NCBI GenBank assembly: GCA_015061285.1
Contig: SUWW01000019.1
Span: 23,899 to 61,414, forward strand
From: Bacteroidales bacterium
GTDB taxonomy: Bacteria; Bacteroidota; Bacteroidia; Bacteroidales; Marinilabiliaceae
Direction of reading: 5' to 3'
DNA length: 37,516 bases
The notes beneath the pieces were generated by a model. That model was not told the DNA's origin. It worked only from the letters and a program-made list of their open reading frames with translations, and searched no databases. Shown here piece by piece: positions 25,719 through 33,516 of the stretch. Within the stretch, counting starts at the first letter, position 1. Each line of letters starts with the position of its first letter. Position numbers and translations under genes: made by a program.

Positions 25719-25760
25719 AAAAAAAATATGTGGGAACTGCTTTCGGGCAATTCCCACATA
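25719..25760 (-). terminator. Strong intrinsic terminator hairpin in the RND operon leader
   Basis: TATGTGGGAA (25727-25736) and TTCCCACATA (25751-25760) are exact reverse complements with an inner TGC/GCA pair. On the minus strand eight Ts follow (25726-25719). It lies between the inferred RND promoter (25876-25925) and the permease start (25648). It may be an attenuator, the end of a small RNA of about 150 bases, or the terminator of the Abi gene. A 20-codon frame at 25794-25856 (-) precedes it. Confidence 0.75.
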
Positions 25761-25875
25761 TCTGATAAATAGTAGGCGGTAACGTTTATGTATCTACAAT
25801 AAACCATCGCAATTTTTTAGTATGTTTTTTATATGTGCAGTCATAACGCAAAGCATAGCTTTATGTTCATGAGAG

Positions 25876-25925
25876 CAAAATTATTTAGTATGACAAGTGC
25901 GTGCAATACCTAAAAGTGAGTAAAA
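25876..25925 (-). promoter_or_regulatory. RND operon promoter with shared 22-bp box
   Basis: On the minus strand the -7 element TAATTTTG (25883-25876) is a perfect TAnnTTTG; 20 bases upstream lies ATTG as -33 (ending at 25904). This ATTG is the end of a 22-base box (25904-25925, plus strand CAATACCTAAAAGTGAG and on) that occurs identically at 28501-28522 in the TetR promoter, with the same 20-base distance to its -7 element. Confidence 0.65.
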
Positions 25926-25985
25926 ATTGCGATAAGCGGAAGAGAGTAGGGAAATTCGTCTTCTATATGTAGCGCAATCCTATAA

Positions 25986-26909
25986 CTATCTCCATACAGG
26001 TAATTTATCCCAATCGGTAGGAAAGCCCATCTCTTTTATTGAGAGAAGTTTGTTGGGCTGATTAAGTAGCCTGATTAGGTTCTCTTTGAAAGAATTGTCG
26101 GGGCTGATAATGTCAACAATGTATTTGATTGCCGAAAGCAAAACAAACAATTTGTTGTTGCGAATTTTGGTTGTTGCTTTACGAGGTATAAATGGAAATG
26201 TTGTGTTGTATGGCAACTTAAGTTGAATCATGAAACGTCTGTTCCAAATTCTGCTATGATGGGCACAACAATTTCTTAGATTGCTAAAAGCGTGCAACCA
26301 ATTAGCAAAAACGTCTTCGTTGCCTATACCAAATTGTAATGCTAATTCACGTTTCTTTTGGTTAGCAACTAAATTGTTATACAATCGACTTAAGGTGCCT
26401 AACGATACTACCTCCAATGTCATCCAAGATGGCGGCATCGATGGCGAATCGTATTTTTGTTTATAGTGTTTGATAAAATCTTCATTGCTTCTGTCTACAT
26501 CTGAGAAAATATCACCAATGATCTTCTGAAAATGGTTGGCGTTTTTATATATCGCTTCATCTTTATACCAAAATGCATTATTAGTAGAAAGAGAATAGAA
26601 AAGCGAAAGTTTTGTTCGCACAGCTACCTCTATTTTCTCTAATTCGGCAAAAACAAGAGAGCGTAGTCGTTTGTCAAAAACGTATAAATCAATAATATCC
26701 ATAAAGTCAATATCGTTTCTTGTAAATGCATGATTTGCATCTTCGCTATTGTCTTGAAATGGATAAGTGAAGGCTCGTAGTCGATAATAACTGATGTTTT
26801 GTAAATATTTAGATGCTAATACCTTGTCATTGAAAAGCAAGCCACGACTTTCGAGTTTCAAGATTTGTTCGTCTATAGTTAATGGCTGCTTTGTGTACTG
26901 CATATTCAA
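25986..26909 (-). CDS. Abi_2 (AbiD/AbiF-like) abortive-infection family protein
   Basis: 307 residues with the family layout: an N-terminal block LTIDEQILKLESRGLLF (10-26), YLQNISYYRLRAFTYPF (35-51), DLYVFDKRLRSLVFAELEKIEVAVRTKL (74-101), and near the end LRNCCAHHSRIWNRRF (211-226). R212-x4-H217 has the spacing of the RNase active site of HEPN-type toxins, to which Abi_2 proteins are related. Such proteins can abort phage infection. The gene is AT-rich compared with the RND operon and lies between that operon and its likely regulator. A hairpin just upstream (26938-26978) could belong to a regulatory RNA. Confidence 0.9.
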   Translation of the reverse strand: MNMQYTKQPLTIDEQILKLESRGLLFNDKVLASKYLQNISYYRLRAFTYPFQDNSEDANHAFTRNDIDFMDIIDLYVFDKRLRSLVFAELEKIEVAVRTKLSLFYSLSTNNAFWYKDEAIYKNANHFQKIIGDIFSDVDRSNEDFIKHYKQKYDSPSMPPSWMTLEVVSLGTLSRLYNNLVANQKKRELALQFGIGNEDVFANWLHAFSNLRNCCAHHSRIWNRRFMIQLKLPYNTTFPFIPRKATTKIRNNKLFVLLSAIKYIVDIISPDNSFKENLIRLLNQPNKLLSIKEMGFPTDWDKLPVWR

Positions 26910-26937
26910 AGATTTAGGAATGGTTATAAAACTCGAA

Positions 26938-26978
26938 GACCGCTCTGGTGCGCTGTTCTATGGGAAGCGTGAGCGGTC
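26938..26978. other. Stem-loop upstream of the Abi gene
   Basis: GACCGCTC (26938-26945) and GAGCGGTC (26971-26978) are exact complements, with an inner CGCT/AGCG pair (26951-26954 and 26966-26969). It lies 29 bases before the Abi start and would be in its leader or in a separate RNA. No T-run follows on either strand, so a plain terminator is unlikely. Confidence 0.5.
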
Positions 26979-27000
26979 ATATCGAGCGCAAGTATACGTT

Positions 27001-27029
27001 TTTGATTTTATATTTCCAAGCTATCTTTG
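27001..27029 (+). promoter_or_regulatory. Possible promoter of the serine recombinase gene
   Basis: TATCTTTG at 27022-27029 is a perfect -7 element; TTTG at 27001-27004 lies 17 bases upstream, slightly closer than usual. Confidence 0.4.
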
Positions 27030-27125
27030 ATTTACAGTTTTTTCTCTACTCGCCCTTCACCACGCGTACATCTTCCTCTGTGAGCTGGTGTCTTTATTTT
27101 TCATAATGTTATAATCAAAAAAAAT

Positions 27126-27734
27126 ATGATTTACGGATACATACGCGTAAGTAGCGACAAACAAACAGTAGAAAACCAACGCTTTGAAATTTCTAACTTT
27201 TGCAGACGAGAAAAGCTCAATATCGACGGATGGATTGAGGAAACTATAAGTGGAACTAAGAATTACGACAAGCGCAAGCTTGGCACACTTCTCAAGCGCA
27301 TACAGAAAGGTGATTTGATTATTTGCGCTGAACTCTCGCGACTTGGCAGAAATCTATTTATGATTATGGAGATACTGAATATCTGCATGTCTAAGGAGTG
27401 TCGCGTTTGGACTATCAAAGATAACTACCGCCTTGGCGATGACATTCAGAGTAAAGTGCTTGCTTTTGCCTTCGGACTATCAGCAGAGATTGAACGTAAC
27501 CTCATAAGTCAACGCACCAAAGAGGCATTGGCAAGAAAGAAGGATGAAGGTGTTGTACTTGGTCGTCCGAAAGGTCGTAAAAGTTCGCCAGACAAATACA
27601 AACTTTCAAGCAAGGAAGTAGTCATATCAGAGTTGCTGAAGGACGGCGTTTCTCAGCGTAAAATAGCGAAGATATGTAAAGTGGACAGAAACACTGTTGC
27701 GCGGTTTATTGAACTAAGAGGTTTGGCGGGGTGA
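27126..27734 (+). CDS. Serine recombinase, Mpi-type DNA invertase/resolvase
   Basis: 202 residues. The resolvase N-terminal domain begins MIYGYIRVSSDKQTVENQ with the catalytic serine at S9 and R7 beside it; ELSRLGRN (69-76) and the dimer helix region around AEIERNLISQRTKEAL complete the active site. The C-terminal HTH (about 160-200, DGVSQRKIAKICKVDRNTVARFI) binds the crossover site. The sequence resembles Mpi of Bacteroides fragilis, which inverts many surface-polysaccharide promoters. No invertible segment with matched inverted repeats was found beside it, so it may act at distant sites or be part of the island that brought the Abi gene. Confidence 0.9.
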   Translation: MIYGYIRVSSDKQTVENQRFEISNFCRREKLNIDGWIEETISGTKNYDKRKLGTLLKRIQKGDLIICAELSRLGRNLFMIMEILNICMSKECRVWTIKDNYRLGDDIQSKVLAFAFGLSAEIERNLISQRTKEALARKKDEGVVLGRPKGRKSSPDKYKLSSKEVVISELLKDGVSQRKIAKICKVDRNTVARFIELRGLAG

Positions 27735-27793
27735 ACTAATGAACGATTTTTTCAGGTTAATATTCACCTACAGAATAATATATAGCCATTCTT

Positions 27794-28444
27794 TCACACC
27801 CTCGTCATAAACCATCGTGGGTCTACGTTTAGCATTGTGCCCCAACCAAGCATCTGAAACATGCCATATTCATGAAAAATGCGTTTGGCATCGTCGTCGG
27901 ATATGTTGTGGCTGATAATTTCTTCAATCACTGTAAAGAGCCATACGGTGTTGATGTGTACAAAGAAGTCGCTTATTTCTGTTTTGGCTTCGGGCACGCG
28001 GCGTTTGAGGCGTGTAAACCATTCTTGCACCATGTAGGTGCTGCGGTCGGTGAATTCGTCTTTGAAGTGCTCGAGCGATGTGCCTTGCGACTGAAACAGC
28101 AGCAGACGTAGTTGTGGACGATATTTGCGTAGAATATCGGCGTAGCGCTCTGTCATGACGTCGAGAACTTGTTCGGGCGAAATGTTGTCGATGCTCTCGT
28201 TGCTGTTATGCCCCGTGTTGCCGTGATACTCCTCAAGTGTGTTGTTGAAGTGAATAACGACAGGCTCAACAATAGTGCAGAAAATGGCGTCTTTGTTGCG
28301 AAAATAGTTATAAAGATTGCTTACACTAATGTCTACACGTTCGGCTATGTCGCGCATCGAGGCTTTTTGATAACCAGCGCTCAAAAACAACTCTTGCGAC
28401 ACTCGCAGTATCTCGTCTCTAATATTGTCTTTCTGAAATTGCAT
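27794..28444 (-). CDS. TetR/AcrR-family transcriptional regulator
   Basis: 216 residues. The DNA-binding domain is at the N-terminus: DEILRVSQELFLSAGYQKASMRD then the HTH IAERVDISVSNLYNYFRNKDAIF (33-55). The C-terminal two thirds are helical ligand-binding and dimer domain with no recognisable pocket motif. TetR proteins usually repress an exporter and are released by its substrate. Its promoter carries the 22-bp box and the GAAC-N3-GTTC palindrome that also occur before the RND operon, which makes that operon the probable target together with its own gene. Confidence 0.92.
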   Translation of the reverse strand: MQFQKDNIRDEILRVSQELFLSAGYQKASMRDIAERVDISVSNLYNYFRNKDAIFCTIVEPVVIHFNNTLEEYHGNTGHNSNESIDNISPEQVLDVMTERYADILRKYRPQLRLLLFQSQGTSLEHFKDEFTDRSTYMVQEWFTRLKRRVPEAKTEISDFFVHINTVWLFTVIEEIISHNISDDDAKRIFHEYGMFQMLGWGTMLNVDPRWFMTRV

Positions 28445-28448
28445 ATAT

Positions 28449-28459
28449 GAACAAAGTTC
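28449..28459. promoter_or_regulatory. GAAC-N3-GTTC palindrome before the TetR gene
   Basis: GAACAAAGTTC is a perfect palindrome (outer four bases of each side) four bases before the start codon. The same form is found in the RND leader at 25698-25708. Confidence 0.4.
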
Positions 28460-28472
28460 GTTTTTGTTTCTG

Positions 28473-28522
28473 CAATTTTATCAGGTCATAAATAGGTAAA
28501 CAATACCTAAAAGTGAGTAAAA
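28473..28522 (-). promoter_or_regulatory. TetR gene promoter with shared 22-bp box
   Basis: On the minus strand TAAAATTG (28480-28473) is a -7 element with one mismatch; ATTG, the last bases of the 22-base box at 28501-28522, serves as -33 with a 20-base spacer. The box is identical to 25904-25925. On the plus strand AGGTA and TACCT (28494-28508) also form a short inverted repeat across its edge. Confidence 0.6.
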
Positions 28523-28577
28523 GTAACGAGAAAGTGCACTATCATTTCGAACTGGTGTTCTTAGTATAAACAAAAAA

Positions 28578-28613
28578 AGAGCGGCGCAATCCGTCAAAAG
28601 GTTGTGCCGCTCT
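28578..28613 (-). terminator. Terminator of the nitroreductase gene
   Basis: AGAGCGGCGCAA (28578-28589) pairs with TTGTGCCGCTCT (28602-28613) with one G-U pair; a run of seven Ts (28578-28572) follows on the minus strand. Confidence 0.85.
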
Positions 28614-28635
28614 ATTCTATTTCGCTCTGTGAACC

Positions 28636-29259
28636 TTAGAAGAATTTCACAATCTCGTCCAATTCTCTATGTATAGGCTGATTAGGTTCTGCTGCGCGGT
28701 AGCCTAATGCTATAACTGCCATAATAGTTTCATTTTCAGGAATATCGAAGCAATTTCTGAGTTTCTCCGAATCGCGCATACCCATAATAAGCGTATCGAA
28801 GCCCATAGCACGCGCTTTCATAATTAAGTAGCAGTTGCTCAAGCCGTTATCGTATGCGCCCCAACCTTCGCCAATTTCGTTGGTTGCCTCGCCATTGAAG
28901 AAGCCCGACTTGCCTTGCTCGAAAGTAGAAACAATAAGTACAGGCGCATTTTTGATGCGTTCTTTGTTGCCGCCAACCATATCTTGCACAGCTGCGACTT
29001 TCTCTTCGCTTATGGCCACATAATATTTAGTAGGCTGCATATTTGCCCACGATGGAGCCTCTTGTGTAGCCTTGAGTAGTTCGCGTACTTCGTTTTCGGA
29101 GATTTTCTTTGTGGCGTCGTAGCTACGTATGCTTCTGCGTGACGCCAAAACCTCGTCGAACGATGGTGATGATGGCTTTTGAGTGCATTCGTTGCCGTTT
29201 GTGCAGCTTATCAAAGTCAATAGCGCAAATGCAGCGCCGAAAAGGAAAGTTTTTTTCAT
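28636..29259 (-). CDS. Nitroreductase-family lipoprotein
   Basis: 207 residues. The N-terminus MKKTFLFGAAFALLTLISC has a lipobox with C19, so the protein is predicted to be lipid-anchored, unusual for an FMN oxidoreductase. The nitroreductase fold follows: SRRSIRSYD for FMN phosphate binding, EAPSWANMQPTKYYVA, and the late block GFDTLIMGMRD with ALGYRA. Such enzymes reduce nitro compounds, quinones or similar substrates with NAD(P)H; an envelope location would need another electron source. A -7 element TACATTTG lies upstream on the minus strand at 29312-29305. Single gene with its own terminator. Confidence 0.9.
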   Translation of the reverse strand: MKKTFLFGAAFALLTLISCTNGNECTQKPSSPSFDEVLASRRSIRSYDATKKISENEVRELLKATQEAPSWANMQPTKYYVAISEEKVAAVQDMVGGNKERIKNAPVLIVSTFEQGKSGFFNGEATNEIGEGWGAYDNGLSNCYLIMKARAMGFDTLIMGMRDSEKLRNCFDIPENETIMAVIALGYRAAEPNQPIHRELDEIVKFF

Positions 29260-29361
29260 AATACAATACTTTTTTGTGGCTATGGACTAAAATATAGATA
29301 GTTACAAATGTATATAAATATGAAAACTCCTCGTTCTGTTGATATAATTAACGGCAGAAAT

Positions 29362-30603
29362 TTATTCTACACCTATTTTGCTGCCTTTTATGCAGAACCA
29401 GAGTATGTATGCATAGAATACGAACATCACACTCATAGCTGTAACGACTCCAGCCGCATCCACCATGCTACCCATGATAGGCATAAGTATAGCGCCTCCT
29501 ATCACGCCTGTGTTTATCACACCCGATGCTGTCTTGGTGTGAGGTCCGAGGTCTTTCAATCCGAGGTTGAAGATGAGTGGCCACATCACCGAGTGGAATA
29601 GTCCGGCTGCAAGCATAAACCAGATGCCTATCATCATGTTCGACATTGTTAGCGAGATTGCTATGCATAGCGCTCCTGCACCGAGACAAACGCCAAGCAC
29701 TGCGCGTGGATTCATTCGTGTAAGTATGCCAGCGCCAATGAACCTTCCAATCATCATAGCGCCCCAATAGAAGGCGAGATACGAGGTCACGAGGCGTGTT
29801 ATTTCGCTATCTGCCATGTCGGGAAATAGTATGCGAAAACGCGCTGGCAGCATAGAAGGCACGCCAACTTCGAGGCCCAAATACATAAATAGTCCCAACG
29901 CGCTGAACCACACATGCGGATAGTTGAAAATGCTCTTTTTGTACGTATGCTGCATGGCCTCTGTAGCGCTTTGTTGTGCTTCGTTGATTTGCGGAAGTTT
30001 TAGAAAAGTGAGTGTTATGCAGACGAGCAATGTAAATATTCCCAGTCCGATGAATGGCGCTGGAACATGCTCAGGAGCAGGCGTTTTATCACCTATTATT
30101 GCGTATGTAATGAATATTGGGGCGAGGGTAGTGGCTACGGAATAGAGCGCTTGGCTGAGCGTCATGCGGAAAGCTCCATGTCTTTTGTCGCCGAGTGCCA
30201 TGACGTAAGGATTCACCACATTTTGCAGCATCACCACGCCCATAGCTACTATGCACATACATAGCAAGAAGACTACATATACGTTCGCTTGAGCCTCGAT
30301 GGCTGCCTCTATGCCAATGGCGTTGATGATAAAACCTACGCCAGCTACAGCTAAACCCAAAATGAGAGTGCGTTTGTAGCCTATCTTGCTCATAAGCAGC
30401 GCAAAAGGGATAGACAATAAATATGCGCCAAAGAATGCTGTGTTGACATATTGCCCATCTTGTTCGCTGAGGTCGAAGGCTTGTTTGCAGAAGGCTATCA
30501 TGGAGTTGTTCAAAGTAATTATGAAGCCCGTAAGGAAACATACAACAAACACCACCACGAGTGCGAAAGTATAGTTAGGTTGTTTTGCGTTTTCTGTGTT
30601 CAT
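29362..30603 (-). CDS. MFS sugar permease, FHS (FucP-like) family
   Basis: 413 residues with 12 membrane segments. The FHS-family features are visible: NNSMIAFCKQAF near TM1, QYVNTAFFGAYLLSIPFALLMSKIGYKRTL, NVVNPYVMALGDKR after TM4, and a repeat-like LGLFMYLGLEVGVPS in TM7. FucP-type proteins import L-fucose or other hexoses with protons. No fucose catabolic gene lies nearby, so the sugar is not certain. It is on the same strand as the galactose genes but separated from them by a terminator. Confidence 0.85.
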   Translation of the reverse strand: MNTENAKQPNYTFALVVVFVVCFLTGFIITLNNSMIAFCKQAFDLSEQDGQYVNTAFFGAYLLSIPFALLMSKIGYKRTLILGLAVAGVGFIINAIGIEAAIEAQANVYVVFLLCMCIVAMGVVMLQNVVNPYVMALGDKRHGAFRMTLSQALYSVATTLAPIFITYAIIGDKTPAPEHVPAPFIGLGIFTLLVCITLTFLKLPQINEAQQSATEAMQHTYKKSIFNYPHVWFSALGLFMYLGLEVGVPSMLPARFRILFPDMADSEITRLVTSYLAFYWGAMMIGRFIGAGILTRMNPRAVLGVCLGAGALCIAISLTMSNMMIGIWFMLAAGLFHSVMWPLIFNLGLKDLGPHTKTASGVINTGVIGGAILMPIMGSMVDAAGVVTAMSVMFVFYAYILWFCIKGSKIGVE

Positions 30604-30667
30604 ATCTATAAAAATGGGCGGCTAAAATAGTGTAAAAAAAGGAAGTGTGTCAGTTTTGAAAAAAATT

Positions 30668-30696
30668 GAGGTCGCCTGCCATACGCAGACGACCTC
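30668..30696 (-). terminator. Terminator of the galK-transporter operon
   Basis: GAGGTCG (30668-30674) pairs with CGACCTC (30690-30696), with an inner CTGC/GCAG stem. On the minus strand a T-run follows (from about 30665). Confidence 0.8.
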
Positions 30697-30739
30697 ACTG
30701 GATGTATGTCGACGATTATATATCCAGATTTTTTTATCC

Positions 30740-32002
30740 TTATTCCACAGGAATATCCTTATTTACGTTCTTGCAACCTACGAGGCTGTAGAACAATATG
30801 TAAGCCAACATAGCTACGATAAGCCAATATGAGCCGAGGTAGCCAGTGTATGGACGAACAACGAGGTCTTGGAAGAATGGCATCATACCACCACCAAATA
30901 CCATCACCATAAATATACCTGAAGCTTTAGCTGTGTATTTACCAAGTCCCTCGGTAGAGAGGTTGAAGATGCCACCCCACATAACCGATGTGCAAAGACC
31001 GCAAAGGAATATAAATACACATGAGAGTGGAACAGTAGCGTTGGAAATTTCAATGAAACCAAGGTTGATGTTCAATGTGGTAGTGATGTCGCCAGTGAAG
31101 ATAGCTGCGATAATCAGAGCGATTGCAACAGATGATACGGTAATCATTTGTGCACGAGAAGAAACCTTGCCTGAGATAAGCGTTGAGGTGAAACGACCAA
31201 CGAGCATAAGGAACCAGTAGATACCGGCAAGCGCGCCTGCAACAGTAGCAGCACCTTCGAAACCACCATCGCGGCTAATCCATTGATTCATCATACCAGG
31301 AGTAGCAATCTCTACACCTACGTAGAAGAAGATAGCTATGATACCAAGTGTGCAGTGACGGAATGCGAGTGGTGAATGCTCGTAAGTAACATTCTTGAGG
31401 TCGCCCTGTGGCTCTACAATCTTTATGAAAGAGATAACCACGAATGCAGCGAGGAAGATAACTATACCAGTGATGATGAGCGGAGCAACGTTAGGGAAAG
31501 AATCCTTTGTAAGTGTTCCTACAAGAGCACCTGCGAGGATTGGAGTTGCTGTGCCAGCAAGTGAGTTGAGTGTACCACCAGCCTGAACAAGCTGATTACC
31601 TTTGTTGCCACCACCACCAAGGAGGTTAAGCATTGGGTTAACTACAGTGTTGAGCATACATACGCAGAAACCGCAGATGAGAGCACCGAGGAGGTATACG
31701 TATACATTATTTACTATACCCGAAACGAGCTGAATAGCCAAACCTGCTGCACCTACGATGAGGGCAATAAGAGCTGTCTTTTTATAGCCGTATTTTATGA
31801 GCATATTACCAGCTGGAATACCCATGATGAGGTATGCTGTGAAGTTCATAAGGTTACCAGCCATACCTGCCCATTCGTATGACATACCCCAGATGTTGCC
31901 GAAAGGTGCGGCCATGTTGGTAACAAACGAAATCATGGCGAAGATGAAGAACATCGTAACTATCGCCACAAGATTTCCTTGTTTTTGATTCGTATTTTCC
32001 AT
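30740..32002 (-). CDS. MFS hexose (probably galactose/glucose) transporter, FHS family
   Basis: 420 residues, 12 membrane segments, no signal peptide. AAPFGNIWGMSYEWAGMAGN, PAGNMLIKYGYKKTALI, LNTVVNPMLNLLGGGGNKG and VGVEIATPGMMNQW place it in the FHS family with glucose/galactose permeases. The gene lies 25 bases after galK on the same strand, the arrangement found for galactose use in Bacteroides, so galactose is the likely substrate (inference from context). Terminated by the hairpin at 30668. Confidence 0.88.
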   Translation of the reverse strand: MENTNQKQGNLVAIVTMFFIFAMISFVTNMAAPFGNIWGMSYEWAGMAGNLMNFTAYLIMGIPAGNMLIKYGYKKTALIALIVGAAGLAIQLVSGIVNNVYVYLLGALICGFCVCMLNTVVNPMLNLLGGGGNKGNQLVQAGGTLNSLAGTATPILAGALVGTLTKDSFPNVAPLIITGIVIFLAAFVVISFIKIVEPQGDLKNVTYEHSPLAFRHCTLGIIAIFFYVGVEIATPGMMNQWISRDGGFEGAATVAGALAGIYWFLMLVGRFTSTLISGKVSSRAQMITVSSVAIALIIAAIFTGDITTTLNINLGFIEISNATVPLSCVFIFLCGLCTSVMWGGIFNLSTEGLGKYTAKASGIFMVMVFGGGMMPFFQDLVVRPYTGYLGSYWLIVAMLAYILFYSLVGCKNVNKDIPVE

Positions 32003-32027
32003 TTCTATTGAGTTGATTTTTCGTTGA

Positions 32028-33302
32028 TTAGAATTCTACTTTTATTGAGCCTTGAGGGCGGATGAAGAGTTTCCAGCATTTGCCCTTACCAAAGGTGTTC
32101 TCGAGGGTATTGATATACTTATCGAGAAGGTTTTGTGGTACGAAAGCCTGAGTAGTGCCTGCGAAACCACCGCCATGAACGCGGTATGCACCTTCTTCGC
32201 CGAGAACAATGTCGCTGAGTGCGAGAGCCAACGAGATGCCTTGTTCTTCAGGTGCACTTGCTGGATATACGTTCTGGTTATACATAAACGAGCTGCGACC
32301 AGAAGCTTTCACCATCTGAAGGAATGCGTTGAAATCGCCTTTTTCGAGCACTGCAACTTGTTCTGCTACGCGAGCGTTGTCGCCTTCGAAGTGGAGAGCA
32401 CGAAGAAGTGCGCGGTCGGTAACTTTGCCACGGAGCTTAGGAAGGTCGTTGATGATCTGTTCCATAGAAACTTCGCGGAGCACCTCTTTGCCAAATTGCT
32501 TAGCAACGCCTTTCATATCGGCAGGAAGCGAAGCATATTCGTCGTTGAGGTCGGCGTGGTTGCCGCCAGTGTCGGTAATTACGAGTGAATAGCCAGTCTT
32601 GGTGAAGTCGAAGTTTACCTTCTTAACAACAGGATTCTTAGGATCTTTGAAGTCGATGGTGATAAGGCCACCAACCGAGCAAGCTGTTTGGTCCATCAAA
32701 CCGCAAGGTTTGCCAAAGAATACGTTTTCTGCGTATTGACCAATCTGAGCATTGAGCACAGCATCGAGTTTGCCATTGTTGAAGAGGTGGCTGAAGATGG
32801 CGCCAATAAGCACCTCGAACGAAGCCGATGACGACAAACCAGAACCTTTAGGTACGCCACTATTGATAACGGCATCGAAACCACCGATTTTATAACCAAG
32901 TTCGTTCAAGCGAGCTGCAATACCGCGAACGAGAGCTACGGAAGTATAAAATTCGCTCTTGTCGGCTTTCAAGTTGGTAAGATCTACTTCGAACTGAGGA
33001 TAGCCCGACGAAAGGATGCGAACTGTTTGTGTGCCATTTGGTGTGGCAACAGCTACGTTGTCGAGGTTTACAGCGCCAGCGAGCACACGACCGAGCTGAT
33101 GATCGGTGTGGTTACCGCCAATTTCGGTACGTCCAGGCGAACTGAATACCTCAGCTTCGTTATGATTAAATGTCTTTTGAAATTCTTTTACCACCTGAGT
33201 ATAACGGGCTTTCTGAGTGGCAATTGCTTGATTGTCTTCGCCATAGAGAGCTCGTAGGGTTTTCTCGCTCTCTATTGATTTTAGTAATGCGTCTATTTGC
33301 AT
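32028..33302 (-). CDS. galK: Galactokinase
   Basis: 424 residues from the ATG at 33302; the frame is open 18 codons further but that part overlaps the promoter. GHMP-kinase motifs are clear: the galactose-recognition motif GRTEIGGNHTDHQLGRVL (57-74), the ATP loop GVPKGSGLSSSASFEV (149-164), and the late motif RVHGGGFAGTTQAFVP. It phosphorylates alpha-D-galactose at C1 as the first Leloir step. The transporter gene follows at once; epimerase and uridylyltransferase genes are not in the window. A 9-bp inverted repeat surrounds its -7 promoter element, suggesting repression. Confidence 0.97.
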   Translation of the reverse strand: MQIDALLKSIESEKTLRALYGEDNQAIATQKARYTQVVKEFQKTFNHNEAEVFSSPGRTEIGGNHTDHQLGRVLAGAVNLDNVAVATPNGTQTVRILSSGYPQFEVDLTNLKADKSEFYTSVALVRGIAARLNELGYKIGGFDAVINSGVPKGSGLSSSASFEVLIGAIFSHLFNNGKLDAVLNAQIGQYAENVFFGKPCGLMDQTACSVGGLITIDFKDPKNPVVKKVNFDFTKTGYSLVITDTGGNHADLNDEYASLPADMKGVAKQFGKEVLREVSMEQIINDLPKLRGKVTDRALLRALHFEGDNARVAEQVAVLEKGDFNAFLQMVKASGRSSFMYNQNVYPASAPEEQGISLALALSDIVLGEEGAYRVHGGGFAGTTQAFVPQNLLDKYINTLENTFGKGKCWKLFIRPQGSIKVEF

Positions 33303-33320
33303 AGTTAAACGGTTTAGTTT

Positions 33321-33349
33321 TTTATTGGTGAGCAAATGTAACCAATAAA
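33321..33349 (-). promoter_or_regulatory. galK promoter -7 element inside a 9-bp inverted repeat
   Basis: TTTATTGGT (33321-33329) and ACCAATAAA (33341-33349) are exact reverse complements. The 11-base centre contains the -7 element TACATTTG (minus strand, 33340-33333). A dimeric repressor bound here would cover the promoter. No clear -33 element was found. Confidence 0.6.
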
Positions 33350-33466
33350 TTAACATTCGTTATGATAGCTTGAAGTTTTGCGCAATTTGAGTTGAATTTT
33401 GCCGAGTTTAGGATGGTGTGTGACCTTGTTTGTCGCTATCGTCAGCATGTTTTTATGTATAAAAAA

Positions 33467-33496
33467 GAGTGTGTTCGCCAATCGACGGACACACTC
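33467..33496 (-). terminator. Terminator of the lipoprotein gene
   Basis: GAGTGTGT (33467-33474) pairs with ACACACTC (33489-33496), with an inner TCG/CGA pair; six Ts follow on the minus strand. The rest of the gap up to galK shows nothing further apart from the galK promoter. Confidence 0.75.
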
Positions 33497-33516
33497 GGCA
33501 TAATAATGTGATTTGT

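Noticed and set aside
27754-27769. AGGTTAATATTCACCT near-palindrome as terminator of the recombinase or TetR gene
   Set aside because: The T-run lies on the wrong side for the plus strand, and no T-run follows on the minus strand.
25904-28522. The two 22-bp boxes as attachment-site direct repeats of an integrated element
   Set aside because: Both boxes stand in identical register to promoter elements, which fits operators better. The segment between them includes the TetR gene that would use them, and the recombinase is of the invertase type.
29362-33302. Polysaccharide utilisation locus around the two sugar permeases
   Set aside because: No SusC/SusD pair, glycoside hydrolase or hybrid two-component regulator is present here.
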